From: Bacilli bacterium
GTDB taxonomy: Bacteria; Bacillota_I; Bacilli_A; RF39; UBA660
Direction of reading: 5' to 3'
Length of the DNA: 58,586 bases
NCBI GenBank assembly: GCA_900752905.1
Contig: CAADWX010000023.1
Location: 1-58,586 of the forward strand
Part shown: positions 31,954 through 41,768 of the stretch, piece by piece
How positions within the stretch are numbered: the stretch's first letter is position 1
Layout of the letters: each line of letters opens with the position of its first letter
The notes under the pieces: generated by a model
What the model was told of the DNA's origin: nothing
The model's database searches: none
Seen by the model: the letters and a program-made list of their open reading frames with translations, nothing else
Made by a program: the position numbers and the translations under genes

Positions 31954-33612
31954 ATGACAAATAAAGATTTAGCAAATATAATATTTCCAGATATCGATAA
32001 ATCAATAGAATATTATGAAAATTTATATCCAAAGAGGAATTTAGATGAAGGTTGTGCTGTAACACGATTCGCACCATCTCCAACAGGATTTATGCATATT
32101 GGTAATTTTCAATCTGCTGTAATAGATTATGTTTTAGCAAGAAATACAAACGGTGTTTTTTATCTTAGAAATGAGGATACTGACAGCAAGCGTGAAATTG
32201 AAGGGGCTATGAATGTAATTTTTGATACGCTTAAAAATTATGATATGGTACCAGATGAATATGAGTTTAATGGAAAAGTAGTAGGTAATTATGGCCCTTA
32301 TATTCAAAGTGAAAGAAAAGTAATTTATCACACTTTTATTAAACATTTAATTGAAATTGGACGAGCATATCCATGCTTTTGTACAAAAGAAGAACTTGAT
32401 GAGATGAGAAAGGTTCAAGAAAGCAGTAAAAGAAGAATTGGCTATTATGGAAGATATGCTGTATGTAGAAGACTTAATATTGATGAAGCAATAGAAAAAA
32501 TTAAAAGTGGTATTCCATATGTAATAAGATTTAAATCAGAAGGAGATTTTGATAACAAGATTCATTTTGAAGATGAGGTTAGAGGAAGAATTTCTATTCC
32601 AGAAAATGATCAAGATATTGTAATTATGAAATCATCAAATAAACTTCCAACATACCATTTCGCACATTTTGTTGATGATTACCTTATGAGGACAACTCAT
32701 GTTGTAAGAGGTGAGGAATGGTTACCTTCTGTACCGATTCATTTGGAATTATTTAAAACATTCAATGCAGTACCTCCTAAATATATACATACACCACTTA
32801 TACTAAAAAAAGATGGAGATACTATTAGAAAAATAAGTAAGAGAAAAGATCCAGAAGCATCAATGTCTTATTACAAGGAAAAAGGGTATCCAAAAGAAGC
32901 TTTAATAGAATCATTAATGACAATAATAAATTCAAATTATGAACAATGGCACACAGCTAATCCTGAAAAATCATACTTAGATTTTGAATTCAGCGCTAAA
33001 AAAATGTCATCAACTGGTGGAGCTCTTTATGATATAGAAAAATTAAATAATATCTCTAAAAATTATATAAGTAAACTAAAAGCAATTGATGTATATAATG
33101 GAGTTTTGGAATGGTCAAAAGAATATGATTTAGAATTTTATAATATATTAAGTAATAATAAAGATTATAGTATAAGTATATTTAACATTGAAAGAGAACA
33201 AAAAAAACCGAGAAAAGATTACGAAAATTATTCATCAATAAAAGGTCAAATTTGGTATATGTTTGATGAATTATGGAATAAAGAAACTAAAGAATATGAT
33301 TTAAAAACAATTACTGATTTAAATGAAATTAAAAATATTTTAAATAAATATATTGAAATTTATGAAGAACACGATGATAAAGAAACTTGGTTTAATAAAA
33401 TTAAAAGTTTATGTGATGAATTAGGTTATGCATCTGATATGAAAGCTTATAAATTGAATCCAGAAAATTATAAGGGAAATGTAGCTGATGTATCAACTGT
33501 TTTAAGAGTATGTTTAACTACAAAATCAATGACTCCTGATTTATATGATATTATGAAAATTTTAGGAAAAGAAAGAATGAAAAAAAGATATAATTATTTT
33601 ATTGAAAGATGA
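31954..33612 (+). CDS. gltX: Glutamyl-tRNA synthetase
   Basis: The 552-residue class I synthetase attaches Glu to tRNA-Glu (and in many Bacillota also to tRNA-Gln, for later amidation). It has TRFAPSPTGFMHIGNF with the HIGH motif at 48-51, a Rossmann fold through HFVDDYLMRTTHVVRGEEW, and the KISKR (KMSKS) loop at 293-297. The C-terminal part is the helical anticodon-binding region of bacterial GluRS, ending KSMTPDLYDIMKILG. It is somewhat longer than the usual 480-500 residues, with the extra sequence in the C-terminal half. A tRNA-Glu gene lies 1.6 kb downstream. Confidence 0.94.
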   Translation: MTNKDLANIIFPDIDKSIEYYENLYPKRNLDEGCAVTRFAPSPTGFMHIGNFQSAVIDYVLARNTNGVFYLRNEDTDSKREIEGAMNVIFDTLKNYDMVPDEYEFNGKVVGNYGPYIQSERKVIYHTFIKHLIEIGRAYPCFCTKEELDEMRKVQESSKRRIGYYGRYAVCRRLNIDEAIEKIKSGIPYVIRFKSEGDFDNKIHFEDEVRGRISIPENDQDIVIMKSSNKLPTYHFAHFVDDYLMRTTHVVRGEEWLPSVPIHLELFKTFNAVPPKYIHTPLILKKDGDTIRKISKRKDPEASMSYYKEKGYPKEALIESLMTIINSNYEQWHTANPEKSYLDFEFSAKKMSSTGGALYDIEKLNNISKNYISKLKAIDVYNGVLEWSKEYDLEFYNILSNNKDYSISIFNIEREQKKPRKDYENYSSIKGQIWYMFDELWNKETKEYDLKTITDLNEIKNILNKYIEIYEEHDDKETWFNKIKSLCDELGYASDMKAYKLNPENYKGNVADVSTVLRVCLTTKSMTPDLYDIMKILGKERMKKRYNYFIER

Positions 33613-33628
33613 TTACATCTTTCTTTTT
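33604..33628 (+). terminator. Rho-independent terminator overlapping the gltX stop
   Basis: GAAAGATG (33604-33611) pairs with CATCTTTC (33616-33623), with loop ATTA and five T. Confidence 0.85.
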
Positions 33629-33659
33629 ATTTAGTATATTATTTAATTAGGGTGATTAT

Positions 33660-35153
33660 ATGATAGAAAAAGAATTTAGTATGATAAAGAAAAAAATAAA
33701 CAAAATATTTGCAAAAAAAGAAATATCTAAAAAAGATTATGATGATGCATTAAAGTTAATATATAACATTAAAAATTATGATTCTTTATTATTTGAATAT
33801 AATATGGGAAAACTAAATTTTATGAATAATAGGTATTCTTTAGCTAAAGAACACTTAAATAATGCTATTAAAATTAATAATGAGTTTGATGCAGCATATT
33901 TCTATTTATACAAAATAAATGTTGCTAATGAAAAATTTTATGACGCATATAATAATTTATTAAAATATAAAGACTTAAATATTGATGCTGATGTGGAATT
34001 ATTTTTAAGTATCCTTAAACAAATATTAGATTTAAAAAATAACAAATTTAATGAATATAAAGTTAATAAAACGTCAAAATTTGGAAGAAATGAAATAACC
34101 GAACCAATAATATATTTTTCATATGAAAAAATAATTGATTATTATAATAAAAAGCAATTTTTCAAAATGAAAGAAGAACTTAATAAGTTAAATAAAATTA
34201 TAATAGAATATACATATCCAATTGAAATAGATACTTTAAGTAAAATGTTAAATCAGTTAATAGAACTATACCAGGCAAATATTAATAATCTTGTAGATGA
34301 AAATAGTACGGTAGATGAAATTAAAAGTATAATTAATTCAAATGACATAAATATAGAATATATGTATCCAATGCTAGAAAAAATGGTAGATAAAGATTAC
34401 AAAAAATTTATAACTTTAATAGATAAAATTAATATACCAGAATCATATGAATTTATTTTTTTAAAAAATAAAGCTTTTGAATATAAAATATATGATAAAT
34501 ATGGCAAAAATTTAAAAGAAAAATATGATAATTTTGTATCATTAGGATCTAGTTTATGTCAAAAAAAGGAGTATGATAAAGCTTTAAATGTATATATGAG
34601 CGCATATAAAGAATTGAAAAACAAAATTTTTCTATATTATATAGGTAAAGTATATTATAAACTTTCAAATTATCAATTAGCTTTAAAATATTTAAATCAA
34701 TATATAGAAGAAAAAGGCGCTATACAATTAGAGAAAACTTTAATGTATATTTTTAATTCATATAAAAGAATTGGTGAGTATAAAAAATCAAAAATAACTT
34801 TCAAAAAATTAGAAAAAATAAATATATCTTTTAAAAGAAAGATGAAAGTATACAATAATACAAAAAGATATGATAATGGAAATGATTTTTATACTATAAG
34901 AAATACTAATTCAGAAAAAATAAATAATGATGAATTTAATTTTGAAGAATATGATGAGCTATTAGATTTAAAAAAATTTGAAGAATATAACTTTAGACAA
35001 AAATTACAGCTTATTAAATATTTATACCAAAAAGGCAATATTAAAACAGCGCAATTATATTTAAAAAAAATAAATGCATCTAATGATTTAGAAAAAGAAG
35101 AATTGAATCAATTTAATAAAAATAAAATTTTATATAAAAATAAACATAGATAA
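33660..35153 (+). CDS. Tetratricopeptide-repeat-like protein
   Basis: The 497-residue protein has no signal or membrane segment. Pairs of helices of TPR type are visible near residues 40-97 (FEYNMGKLNFMNNRYSLAKE, then AAYFYLYKINVANEKFYDAY), near 300-357 (GSSLCQKKEYDKALNVYMSA, then YYIGKVYYKLSNYQLALKYL) and at the end (IKYLYQKGNIKTAQLYLKK). The middle part is helical but less regular. TPR proteins mediate protein-protein contacts; no partner can be proposed. GGTGAT precedes the ATG. It lies between gltX and tRNA-Glu and reads in the same direction. Confidence 0.72.
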   Translation: MIEKEFSMIKKKINKIFAKKEISKKDYDDALKLIYNIKNYDSLLFEYNMGKLNFMNNRYSLAKEHLNNAIKINNEFDAAYFYLYKINVANEKFYDAYNNLLKYKDLNIDADVELFLSILKQILDLKNNKFNEYKVNKTSKFGRNEITEPIIYFSYEKIIDYYNKKQFFKMKEELNKLNKIIIEYTYPIEIDTLSKMLNQLIELYQANINNLVDENSTVDEIKSIINSNDINIEYMYPMLEKMVDKDYKKFITLIDKINIPESYEFIFLKNKAFEYKIYDKYGKNLKEKYDNFVSLGSSLCQKKEYDKALNVYMSAYKELKNKIFLYYIGKVYYKLSNYQLALKYLNQYIEEKGAIQLEKTLMYIFNSYKRIGEYKKSKITFKKLEKINISFKRKMKVYNNTKRYDNGNDFYTIRNTNSEKINNDEFNFEEYDELLDLKKFEEYNFRQKLQLIKYLYQKGNIKTAQLYLKKINASNDLEKEELNQFNKNKILYKNKHR

Positions 35154-35213
35154 AATATATATTGATTAAAATTAATCTTTATGGTATTATTGAATAGTCA
35201 AAAGATTATTCAT

Positions 35214-35290
35214 GGTCTGTTGGTGAAGTGGCTTAACACACCACCCTCTCAAGGTGGCATTCACGGGTTCGAAACCCGTACAGACTACCA
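35214..35290 (+). tRNA. tRNA-Glu (anticodon CUC)
   Basis: The 77-base cloverleaf includes a genome-encoded CCA end (35288-35290). The acceptor stem GGTCTGT pairs with ACAGACT, with a G-U pair at position 1-72. The anticodon stem CCACC/GGTGG encloses loop CTCTCAA, giving anticodon CTC, which reads GAG. The T arm is CGGGTTCGAAACCCG. A tRNA with anticodon UUC for GAA, the common Glu codon here, must be elsewhere. Confidence 0.95.
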
Positions 35291-35299
35291 TATGAAATT

Positions 35300-35325
35300 A
35301 ACTAGGAGTATTCCTAGTTTTTGTT
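35300..35325 (+). terminator. Terminator after tRNA-Glu
   Basis: AACTAGGA (35300-35307) pairs with TCCTAGTT (35312-35319), followed by a T-rich stretch. Confidence 0.8.
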
Positions 35326-35385
35326 TTATTAAGTTAAAAATATGGTATAATTATTAAAATAGATAATATAAAAGGGAGTGATTAT

Positions 35386-36249
35386 ATGAAATGTTTTAAA
35401 ATTATTTTGTCATATATTTTAGGAATTATCTTGTTTTTAACACTTAACTTAATGGGAGTTTTATTAATAATTAAAAATACATTTAATGAAACAACTTTGA
35501 CAAATATAGTAGATAATATTAATATATATGATATTGTTATTGGAAAACTTGAAAGTTTAGGTGATTATGATTCAAATTCAACAATAGATGATATTTTTAA
35601 AAAAATAGGTAATGAATCTAATATTAGCTCTAATGTTGTTGAATCAGTTATGGAAGATAAAAATGTAAAAAGTACTTTAAATGATAGTACAAAAGATATT
35701 TTGCTTAATAGTTATAAAAATGTAGAGCAAAAAATTAATTCGGATAAAATACAAAATTCTGTAAATCAAGCATTTGTAAAATATGAAGAAAAAACAGGTA
35801 CTAATATAGAAAACGATTTAAAAGAAAAATTTAATCAAAAAATAAATACATATATAACTAAAGTAGAAAATAAATTGAAGAATATAAATGCTAATACATT
35901 ACTAGGTAATAAATTATATATAAATGAATCAAATGTTAATAAAGCAATATTAATTTTATCTATAATATCATTTATAAATATAATATTAATTATATTTATA
36001 AATAAAAACAAAGTAACTCTTTTAAATATATCTATACCACTACTTGGAACATCAGCAATAGGACTTTTTATTAGTTTAGTAAGATTTATTGTCTTAAAGA
36101 AATTAACTTTAAATAGTGGTATGATACAGGGAATTATTTACTCTATATTTAAATATTCATTTAATTATATATTTAACTTTAGTATTTGTATATTAATTAT
36201 ATCTATAATTTTAACAGTTATATATTATATTGTAAAAAATAAAGATTAG
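35386..36249 (+). CDS. Hypothetical membrane protein with large external domain
   Basis: The 287-residue protein has an N-terminal helix (about 6-29, ILSYILGIILFLTLNLMGVL), a polar helical segment of about 150 residues that is probably extracytoplasmic (Asn/Lys/Asp-rich, with NDSTKDILLNSYKNVEQKIN), and three C-terminal membrane helices (VNKAILILSIISFINIILII, LLNISIPLLGTSAIGLFISL, FNFSICILIISIILTVIYYI). The topology and length recall unassigned membrane proteins of gut Bacilli; I do not recognise the family. The ribosome binding site is AAAGGGAG. The stop lies inside a terminator hairpin. Confidence 0.75.
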   Translation: MKCFKIILSYILGIILFLTLNLMGVLLIIKNTFNETTLTNIVDNINIYDIVIGKLESLGDYDSNSTIDDIFKKIGNESNISSNVVESVMEDKNVKSTLNDSTKDILLNSYKNVEQKINSDKIQNSVNQAFVKYEEKTGTNIENDLKEKFNQKINTYITKVENKLKNINANTLLGNKLYINESNVNKAILILSIISFINIILIIFINKNKVTLLNISIPLLGTSAIGLFISLVRFIVLKKLTLNSGMIQGIIYSIFKYSFNYIFNFSICILIISIILTVIYYIVKNKD

Positions 36250-36275
36250 TTGTTTTTACTAGTCTTTTTTTTATT
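36241..36275 (+). terminator. Rho-independent terminator
   Basis: AAAGATTAGT (36241-36250) pairs with ACTAGTCTTT (36258-36267), with loop TGTTTTT and T run. Confidence 0.85.
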
Positions 36276-36307
36276 TTTTTGATAAAATATATATACAAGG
36301 TGATAGT

Positions 36308-38851
36308 ATGTTACGTAGTGAAGTAGATATAAATAAAATATCTCCTATGATGAGACAATATATGGAGATAAAAAAAGCAAATGAAGATAAAGTTATCTTT
36401 TTTAGATTAGGTGATTTTTATGAAATGTTTTTTGAAGATGCTATAAATATTTCAAGAGAATTAGAATTGACATTAACTGGTAAGAATGCTGGGTTAGATG
36501 AAAAAATACCAATGTGTGGTATACCACATCATGCAGCAAATATTTATATAGATAAATTGGTTGAAAAGGGATACAAAATAGCAATTGTAGAACAAATGGA
36601 AGATCCTGCTAAAGCAAAAGGTTTAGTAAAAAGAGATATTGTAAGAGTTGTATCTAAAGGTACAGTTATAGATGATGAATCGCTTGTTTATTTTGAAAAT
36701 AATTATATAGGAAATATAGTTGATTTTAATCATTCTTATGGTATTTCTTATTTAGATTTATCTACAGGTGAGATATATGCTACGATGATTGAGCATAGCA
36801 ATACACAATTAGTAAGCGAAGTAGTAAGTAAGGGAATAAAAGAAATAATTATGAAGGATAATGTAGATAAAGCAATATTATCTATATTAAAAAATCAATT
36901 TAAGATTACTGTTTCAGTTTATAACAATGTAGAAGAGTTAAGTCAATATAATTATGTATATGAAGGTGTAAATGATATAAGATATATAGAACTTGTAAAA
37001 CATCTATTAACTTATATAAATGATACTCAAAAAAGAGATTTATCACATTTACAACCATTAGTTATAAAAGAAAATAAAAATTATTTAAAAATGGATATAC
37101 ATACTAAAAGAAATCTTGAACTTACTGAAACTTTAAGACTTAAGCAAAGAAATTATTCTCTAATTTGGTTACTTGATAAAACTAAAACAGCAATGGGATC
37201 TCGTATGTTAAAACAAATGATAGAAAATCCACTTATAGATATAAATGAAATCAATAGAAGATATGATGTTGTAGAAACACTTTTAAAAGAATTTATATTA
37301 AAGGATGATTTACAAAAAGCTTTATTTGAAGTATATGATTTGGAAAGATTAAGTGGTAGAATAGCATTTGGTAATGCAAATGCTAGAGATTTGCTTCAAT
37401 TAAAAACATCTTTAAAAGTTTTACCAAGTATAAAAGAAATATTAACTAAAATTAATTTTGATAAAAATATAGAAACTTTGGATAGTTTATATGAACTACT
37501 AGAAAGAAGTATTTATGAAAATCCACCAGTAACAATAAAAGAAGGCTATTTAATAAAAGAGGGTTATAATTCTTCTTTAGATGAACTTAAAAGTTTAAGA
37601 AGTAATGGAAAAGACTTTGTAGCTAATTTTGAAAGAGAAGAAAGAGAAAAAACTGGAATTAAAACTTTAAAGGTTGGATATAATAGAGTGTTTGGTTATT
37701 ATATAGAAGTATCAAAAGGTATGACTAATCTTGTTAAAGATGAATATGGATATGAAAGAAAACAAACCTTAAGTAATTGTGAAAGATATATAAGCCCAAT
37801 ATTAAAAGAAAAAGAAGCTTTAATTTTAAATGCTGAAGAAAAAATAATTGAAATGGAATATGATTTATTTATTGAAATTAGGGATAAAATAAAAGGATAT
37901 ATACCTAGAATTCAAAAAATATCAAAAATAATTAGTGAAATAGATGTACTTCAAAGTTTCGCAACAGTTACTGAAGAGAATAATTATATAAGACCTATTC
38001 TAAATAATGATAATATAGTTAAAATAGAAAATGATAGACATCCAGTAGTTGAAAAAGTATTAAGTACAGAGTATGTAGCAAATGATATAATAATGGATGA
38101 AAATACAAATGTATTATTAATAACAGGACCAAATATGGCTGGTAAATCTACATATATGAGACAAATGGCTATAACTGTAATAATGGCTCAAATAGGGTGT
38201 TTTGTACCTGCTTCATATGCTACAATACCTGTATTTGATGCAATATTTACACGTATTGGTGCAAGTGATGACTTAGTAAGTGGTGAATCAACATTTATGG
38301 TTGAGATGAATGAAGCAAACAGAGCAATAGAAAGTGCTACAAATCATAGCTTGATATTATTTGATGAACTTGGACGTGGTACTGCAACATTCGATGGTAT
38401 GGCTCTAGCTCAATCAATTATTGAATATATACACAATAATATAAAAGCAAAGACATTATTTTCAACTCATTATCACGAATTAACAGATTTGGATAAAACT
38501 TTAAAAAATTTGAAAAATATACATGTAAGTGCAGTAGAAGAAAATGGAAATATTACGTTCTTACACAAAATTAAAAATGGTAGTATAGATAAGAGTTATG
38601 GTATTCATGTAGCAAAATTAGCTAATTTACCTGATTCTTTAATTAAAAGAGCAGATCAAATATTAAAAATATATGAAAATAAAGAAAAATCAAGAGATAT
38701 AAAAGTACAAGAAGCTTTACCTATAGAAGAAGTTACTATAAAAGAATCTCCTATAGAAAAGGAATTAGGAAAGTTAAATATAGAAACAATAACGCCGATA
38801 GAAGCTTTAAATACTTTATATAAATTAAAAGAAATGTTAAAGGAGAAATAA
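36308..38851 (+). CDS. mutS: DNA mismatch repair protein MutS
   Basis: The 847-residue mismatch sensor has all MutS1 domains: N-terminal mismatch-binding domain with FFRLGDFYEMFFEDA (the Phe-x-Glu intercalating motif), connector, lever and clamp domains, and the C-terminal ABC-type ATPase with Walker A GPNMAGKST (near residue 607), GESTFMVEMNE, Walker B LILFDELGRGTATFDG and STHYHEL. The extreme C-terminus is the usual short helical tail. mutL, commonly next to mutS, is not in this window. A nucleotidyltransferase gene follows one base after the stop. Confidence 0.97.
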   Translation: MLRSEVDINKISPMMRQYMEIKKANEDKVIFFRLGDFYEMFFEDAINISRELELTLTGKNAGLDEKIPMCGIPHHAANIYIDKLVEKGYKIAIVEQMEDPAKAKGLVKRDIVRVVSKGTVIDDESLVYFENNYIGNIVDFNHSYGISYLDLSTGEIYATMIEHSNTQLVSEVVSKGIKEIIMKDNVDKAILSILKNQFKITVSVYNNVEELSQYNYVYEGVNDIRYIELVKHLLTYINDTQKRDLSHLQPLVIKENKNYLKMDIHTKRNLELTETLRLKQRNYSLIWLLDKTKTAMGSRMLKQMIENPLIDINEINRRYDVVETLLKEFILKDDLQKALFEVYDLERLSGRIAFGNANARDLLQLKTSLKVLPSIKEILTKINFDKNIETLDSLYELLERSIYENPPVTIKEGYLIKEGYNSSLDELKSLRSNGKDFVANFEREEREKTGIKTLKVGYNRVFGYYIEVSKGMTNLVKDEYGYERKQTLSNCERYISPILKEKEALILNAEEKIIEMEYDLFIEIRDKIKGYIPRIQKISKIISEIDVLQSFATVTEENNYIRPILNNDNIVKIENDRHPVVEKVLSTEYVANDIIMDENTNVLLITGPNMAGKSTYMRQMAITVIMAQIGCFVPASYATIPVFDAIFTRIGASDDLVSGESTFMVEMNEANRAIESATNHSLILFDELGRGTATFDGMALAQSIIEYIHNNIKAKTLFSTHYHELTDLDKTLKNLKNIHVSAVEENGNITFLHKIKNGSIDKSYGIHVAKLANLPDSLIKRADQILKIYENKEKSRDIKVQEALPIEEVTIKESPIEKELGKLNIETITPIEALNTLYKLKEMLKEK

Positions 38852-38852
38852 A

Positions 38853-39737
38853 ATGGAAAAAGAAAAAACAACTCTTGTAATAATGGCAGCAGGACTTGGT
38901 AGTAGATATGGATGCGGTATTAAGCAATTAGAACCAATAGGTCCAAATGGGGAAATAATAATGGATTATTCAATTCATGATGCTGCAGAAGCTGGATTTG
39001 ATGATTTTGTAATAATTATAAGAAAAGATATAGAAGAAGATTTTAAAGAAATTATTGGAAATAGAATAGGAAAATATGTAAATGTTAAATATTGTTTTCA
39101 AGATATAAATGATATACCAGAATGTTACTCTGTAAATGGTAGAACAAAACCTTGGGGAACAGGACATGCAATTTTATCTGTAAAAGATTTAGTAAAAAAT
39201 AAATTTGCAGTAATAAATGCAGATGATTATTATGGAAAAGAAGCTTTTGTAAAAATGCATGATTATTTATTGGATTCAAAAGATAATGAATTTTGTATGG
39301 CAGGGTTTATACTTAAAAATACTTTAAGTGAAAATGGTGGAGTATCAAGAGGAATTTGCAAGATAGATGAAAAAAATAATTTGCTTGAAGTAATAGAAAC
39401 TCATAACATTACGCGTGATACAGATATAGATTTAAATTCATATGTATCTATGAATATGTGGGGATTTTCTCCAAAAATGTTTGATTATTTAGAAAGAGAA
39501 TTTATAAATTTCTTAGATAATTTGGAAGAAGGAGATTTAAAAAGTGAATTTTTACTTCCAATAATTATTGATAAATTAATTCATACTGAAGATGTAAAAG
39601 TTAAATTATTAAGCACAAATGATAAATGGTTTGGTGTTACTTATGTAACAGATAAAGACTATGTAATTGAGTCAATGAAAGATTTAATTGATTCAGGTTA
39701 TTATGCAAAAAAATTAACTTATAAAAAAACTCTTTAA
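38853..39737 (+). CDS. NDP-sugar-type nucleotidyltransferase
   Basis: The 294-residue protein belongs to the NTP_transferase superfamily. The N-terminal VIMAAGLGSRYGCGIKQLEPIGPNGEIIMDYSI is the nucleotide-binding signature (G-x-G-x-R ... K in modified form), AVINADDYYGKEAF contains the metal-binding Asp, and SMNMWGFSPKMFDYL and TNDKWFGVTYVTD are typical later blocks. Such enzymes activate sugar phosphates to nucleotide sugars for wall or surface glycans; the sugar cannot be told. The ribosome binding site AAAGGAG lies in the mutS 3' end, so translation is probably coupled. Confidence 0.85.
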   Translation: MEKEKTTLVIMAAGLGSRYGCGIKQLEPIGPNGEIIMDYSIHDAAEAGFDDFVIIIRKDIEEDFKEIIGNRIGKYVNVKYCFQDINDIPECYSVNGRTKPWGTGHAILSVKDLVKNKFAVINADDYYGKEAFVKMHDYLLDSKDNEFCMAGFILKNTLSENGGVSRGICKIDEKNNLLEVIETHNITRDTDIDLNSYVSMNMWGFSPKMFDYLEREFINFLDNLEEGDLKSEFLLPIIIDKLIHTEDVKVKLLSTNDKWFGVTYVTDKDYVIESMKDLIDSGYYAKKLTYKKTL

Positions 39738-39780
39738 AAAAAAATATATATGTGATAAAATTATTTAGTAGGTGATACTT

Positions 39781-40662
39781 ATGACTATAGAGAAAAATTT
39801 TGAATCATTAAATAGTAATTCTAATACTTCTGAAGAAAAAAAAGTTACTTTAACAGATATTTTTGAATCATTGAATAATAATTCTAATATCACTTTAGAG
39901 GGAAAAGAAGCGATAGAAACACTATTATTGAAAATAACAAATGCATATCCAGATATTGATTTAAATAATTTAAACTCTAAAATTTCAACTCTTGAATTTG
40001 TTGAAGAAGGAGGAAAATATTTATTTAATGGTGTGATTAATTATAATCCAAATGCAAATAAAATAAGTTTTAGTGAAAAAAATATAGAGCAATACGATCA
40101 AAAAAATTTACTTACTAATGTTTTAATTAAATTATGTTTTTCAAATCAAAAAAACTTTAAAGAAAACGAAGAAAATTATGAAGCTTTGTATGAAGGAACG
40201 ATTGCTCAAATGGCAAATATGTTAGTTGGAAATGACAAAGAAAAAGTTTTTAATCAAGAAGAATTGTATGAATCAAATTTAATTTCGGCTATAGTCGGTT
40301 TTGATGCAGTAGAGCATGCTTTTAAAACAAAAGATTATTCAGAATTATCTAAAATAATGGGAATTAAATTTATTTGTGATAAAATGGCTTATGGTTATAA
40401 ATATAAAAATAGTGGTTATGGAACTAATTTTAAGGAAGTTGAGCAAAATTTAATAGACTTACTTTTCTCTGAAAAAAGAGATTCTTCACAAATTTCATTT
40501 TTTGAGATGAATTTAGTAGACAATAAAAATTATATGAATAATCCTGAGTACTATACAGACTTAGATGATTTACATGAATTTTATTTTAATAAAAAAAATA
40601 TGTATATTCAGAAATTTTATCCTCAAGAATTTGGGATAAATGAACAAGCAAAAGTTAAATAA
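39781..40662 (+). CDS. Hypothetical protein with duplicated N-terminal motif
   Basis: The 293-residue cytoplasmic-looking protein is not recognised. Its first 45 residues contain a near-duplicate: NFESLNSNSNTSEE and IFESLNNNSNITLE. The rest is helical and acidic with segments such as EGTIAQMANMLVGNDKEKVF, SAIVGFDAVEHAFKTKDYSE and YMNNPEYYTDLDDLHEFYF. The start at ATG 39781 follows GGTGAT; an in-frame GTG at 39772 overlaps that site. It lies alone between the nucleotidyltransferase gene and mraY with a terminator at its end. Confidence 0.72.
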   Translation: MTIEKNFESLNSNSNTSEEKKVTLTDIFESLNNNSNITLEGKEAIETLLLKITNAYPDIDLNNLNSKISTLEFVEEGGKYLFNGVINYNPNANKISFSEKNIEQYDQKNLLTNVLIKLCFSNQKNFKENEENYEALYEGTIAQMANMLVGNDKEKVFNQEELYESNLISAIVGFDAVEHAFKTKDYSELSKIMGIKFICDKMAYGYKYKNSGYGTNFKEVEQNLIDLLFSEKRDSSQISFFEMNLVDNKNYMNNPEYYTDLDDLHEFYFNKKNMYIQKFYPQEFGINEQAKVK

Positions 40663-40677
40663 CTTTTGTTTTTTTTG
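40650..40677 (+). terminator. Probable terminator
   Basis: AAAAGT pairs with ACTTTT across the stop codon and is followed by a T-rich run. Confidence 0.6.
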
Positions 40678-40733
40678 TATACAAATGTATATAAAAAATG
40701 TTATACTTATATCAATGTTAGGAGATGATAAGT

Positions 40734-41726
40734 ATGCTAGTACTAGCTAAGGCTATGCTTGCAATGATGATTGGTTTTGTACTTTCAATTATATGTGGAT
40801 TAATATTAATCCCTTTATTTAAGAAAAATAATACAAGACAATCTGTAAGTAAATTTTTAACTAAGACACACTTAAAAAAAGAAGGTACACCTACAATGGG
40901 TGGTTTTATATTTATAATTCCAACACTGATAACGGTTTTTATTCTTTTATTAACAAAAAAAATAGAATATACAGATAATTTATTTATAATATTATTTGTA
41001 TTTATTGGATATGCTTTAATAGGATTTATAGATGATTTTTTAATAATAAAGAAACACAATAATAAAGGATTATCTGAGTTACAAAAACTAATGTTACAAT
41101 TGGTAATAGCACTCGTATTCTTCTTTATATTCTTGAAAAGTGGTCATAATCCAGAACTTTATATACATACACTTGGTATAAGAATAAATATGAAATGGTT
41201 TTATGGAATATTTATATTATTTGTCCTTGTTGCCTCATCAAATGCGGTAAATATTACTGATGGTTTAGATGGACTTGCAGGAGGACTTTCTCTAATTGTA
41301 TTTTTAGCTCTTGGCCTTGTTGCATGGAATTCATTTTGGGTTAATGGATATCAAGATATAGCAATATTTTGTTTTATATTAGTGGGTTGCTTGATGGGAT
41401 TTTTATTTTATAATGTTTATCCTGCAAAAATATTTATGGGTGATACAGGTTCACTTTCACTTGGCGCAACTATGTCTTCTATAGCTATTTTAACTAATCA
41501 TGAAATAACTTTTGTTATAATTGCTTTAGTATTTGTAATAGAAACATTAACAGTAATAATTCAAACCTTATCTCTTATGATTTATGGAAAAAAAGTTTTC
41601 TTGATGGCACCACTTCATCATCATTTTGAAAAATTAGGATGGGAAGAAAGAGATATTGTAAAAGGCTTTTGGGTAGTTGGAATATTACTAGCTATGGGTG
41701 GAGTAATATTTGCAGTTTGGATTTAG
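40734..41726 (+). CDS. mraY: Phospho-N-acetylmuramoyl-pentapeptide transferase MraY
   Basis: The 330-residue, ten-helix membrane enzyme transfers phospho-MurNAc-pentapeptide to undecaprenyl phosphate, giving lipid I. Family blocks are KEGTPTMGGFIF, IGFIDDFLIIKK (Asp-rich catalytic site), SSNAVNITDGLDGLAGGLS, FMGDTGSLSLGA and the loop MAPLHHHFEKLGWEE. GGAGATG suits ATG 40734; a frame starting at 40725 overlaps that site. It sits with fhs and murG, not with mraZ-rsmH-ftsL-pbp where many Bacillota have it. Confidence 0.97.
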   Translation: MLVLAKAMLAMMIGFVLSIICGLILIPLFKKNNTRQSVSKFLTKTHLKKEGTPTMGGFIFIIPTLITVFILLLTKKIEYTDNLFIILFVFIGYALIGFIDDFLIIKKHNNKGLSELQKLMLQLVIALVFFFIFLKSGHNPELYIHTLGIRINMKWFYGIFILFVLVASSNAVNITDGLDGLAGGLSLIVFLALGLVAWNSFWVNGYQDIAIFCFILVGCLMGFLFYNVYPAKIFMGDTGSLSLGATMSSIAILTNHEITFVIIALVFVIETLTVIIQTLSLMIYGKKVFLMAPLHHHFEKLGWEERDIVKGFWVVGILLAMGGVIFAVWI

Positions 41727-41749
41727 AGATACTTATGTATCTCTTTTTA
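41725..41749 (+). terminator. Rho-independent terminator at the mraY stop
   Basis: AGAGATAC (41725-41732) pairs with GTATCTCT (41737-41744), with loop TTAT and T run. Confidence 0.8.
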
Positions 41750-41768
41750 TAAGAAAAAAGGTGAAAAA

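Noticed and set aside
36308..38851. mutS without mutL as evidence for a MutL-less mismatch system.
   Set aside because: Only this window is visible; mutL may be elsewhere in the genome.
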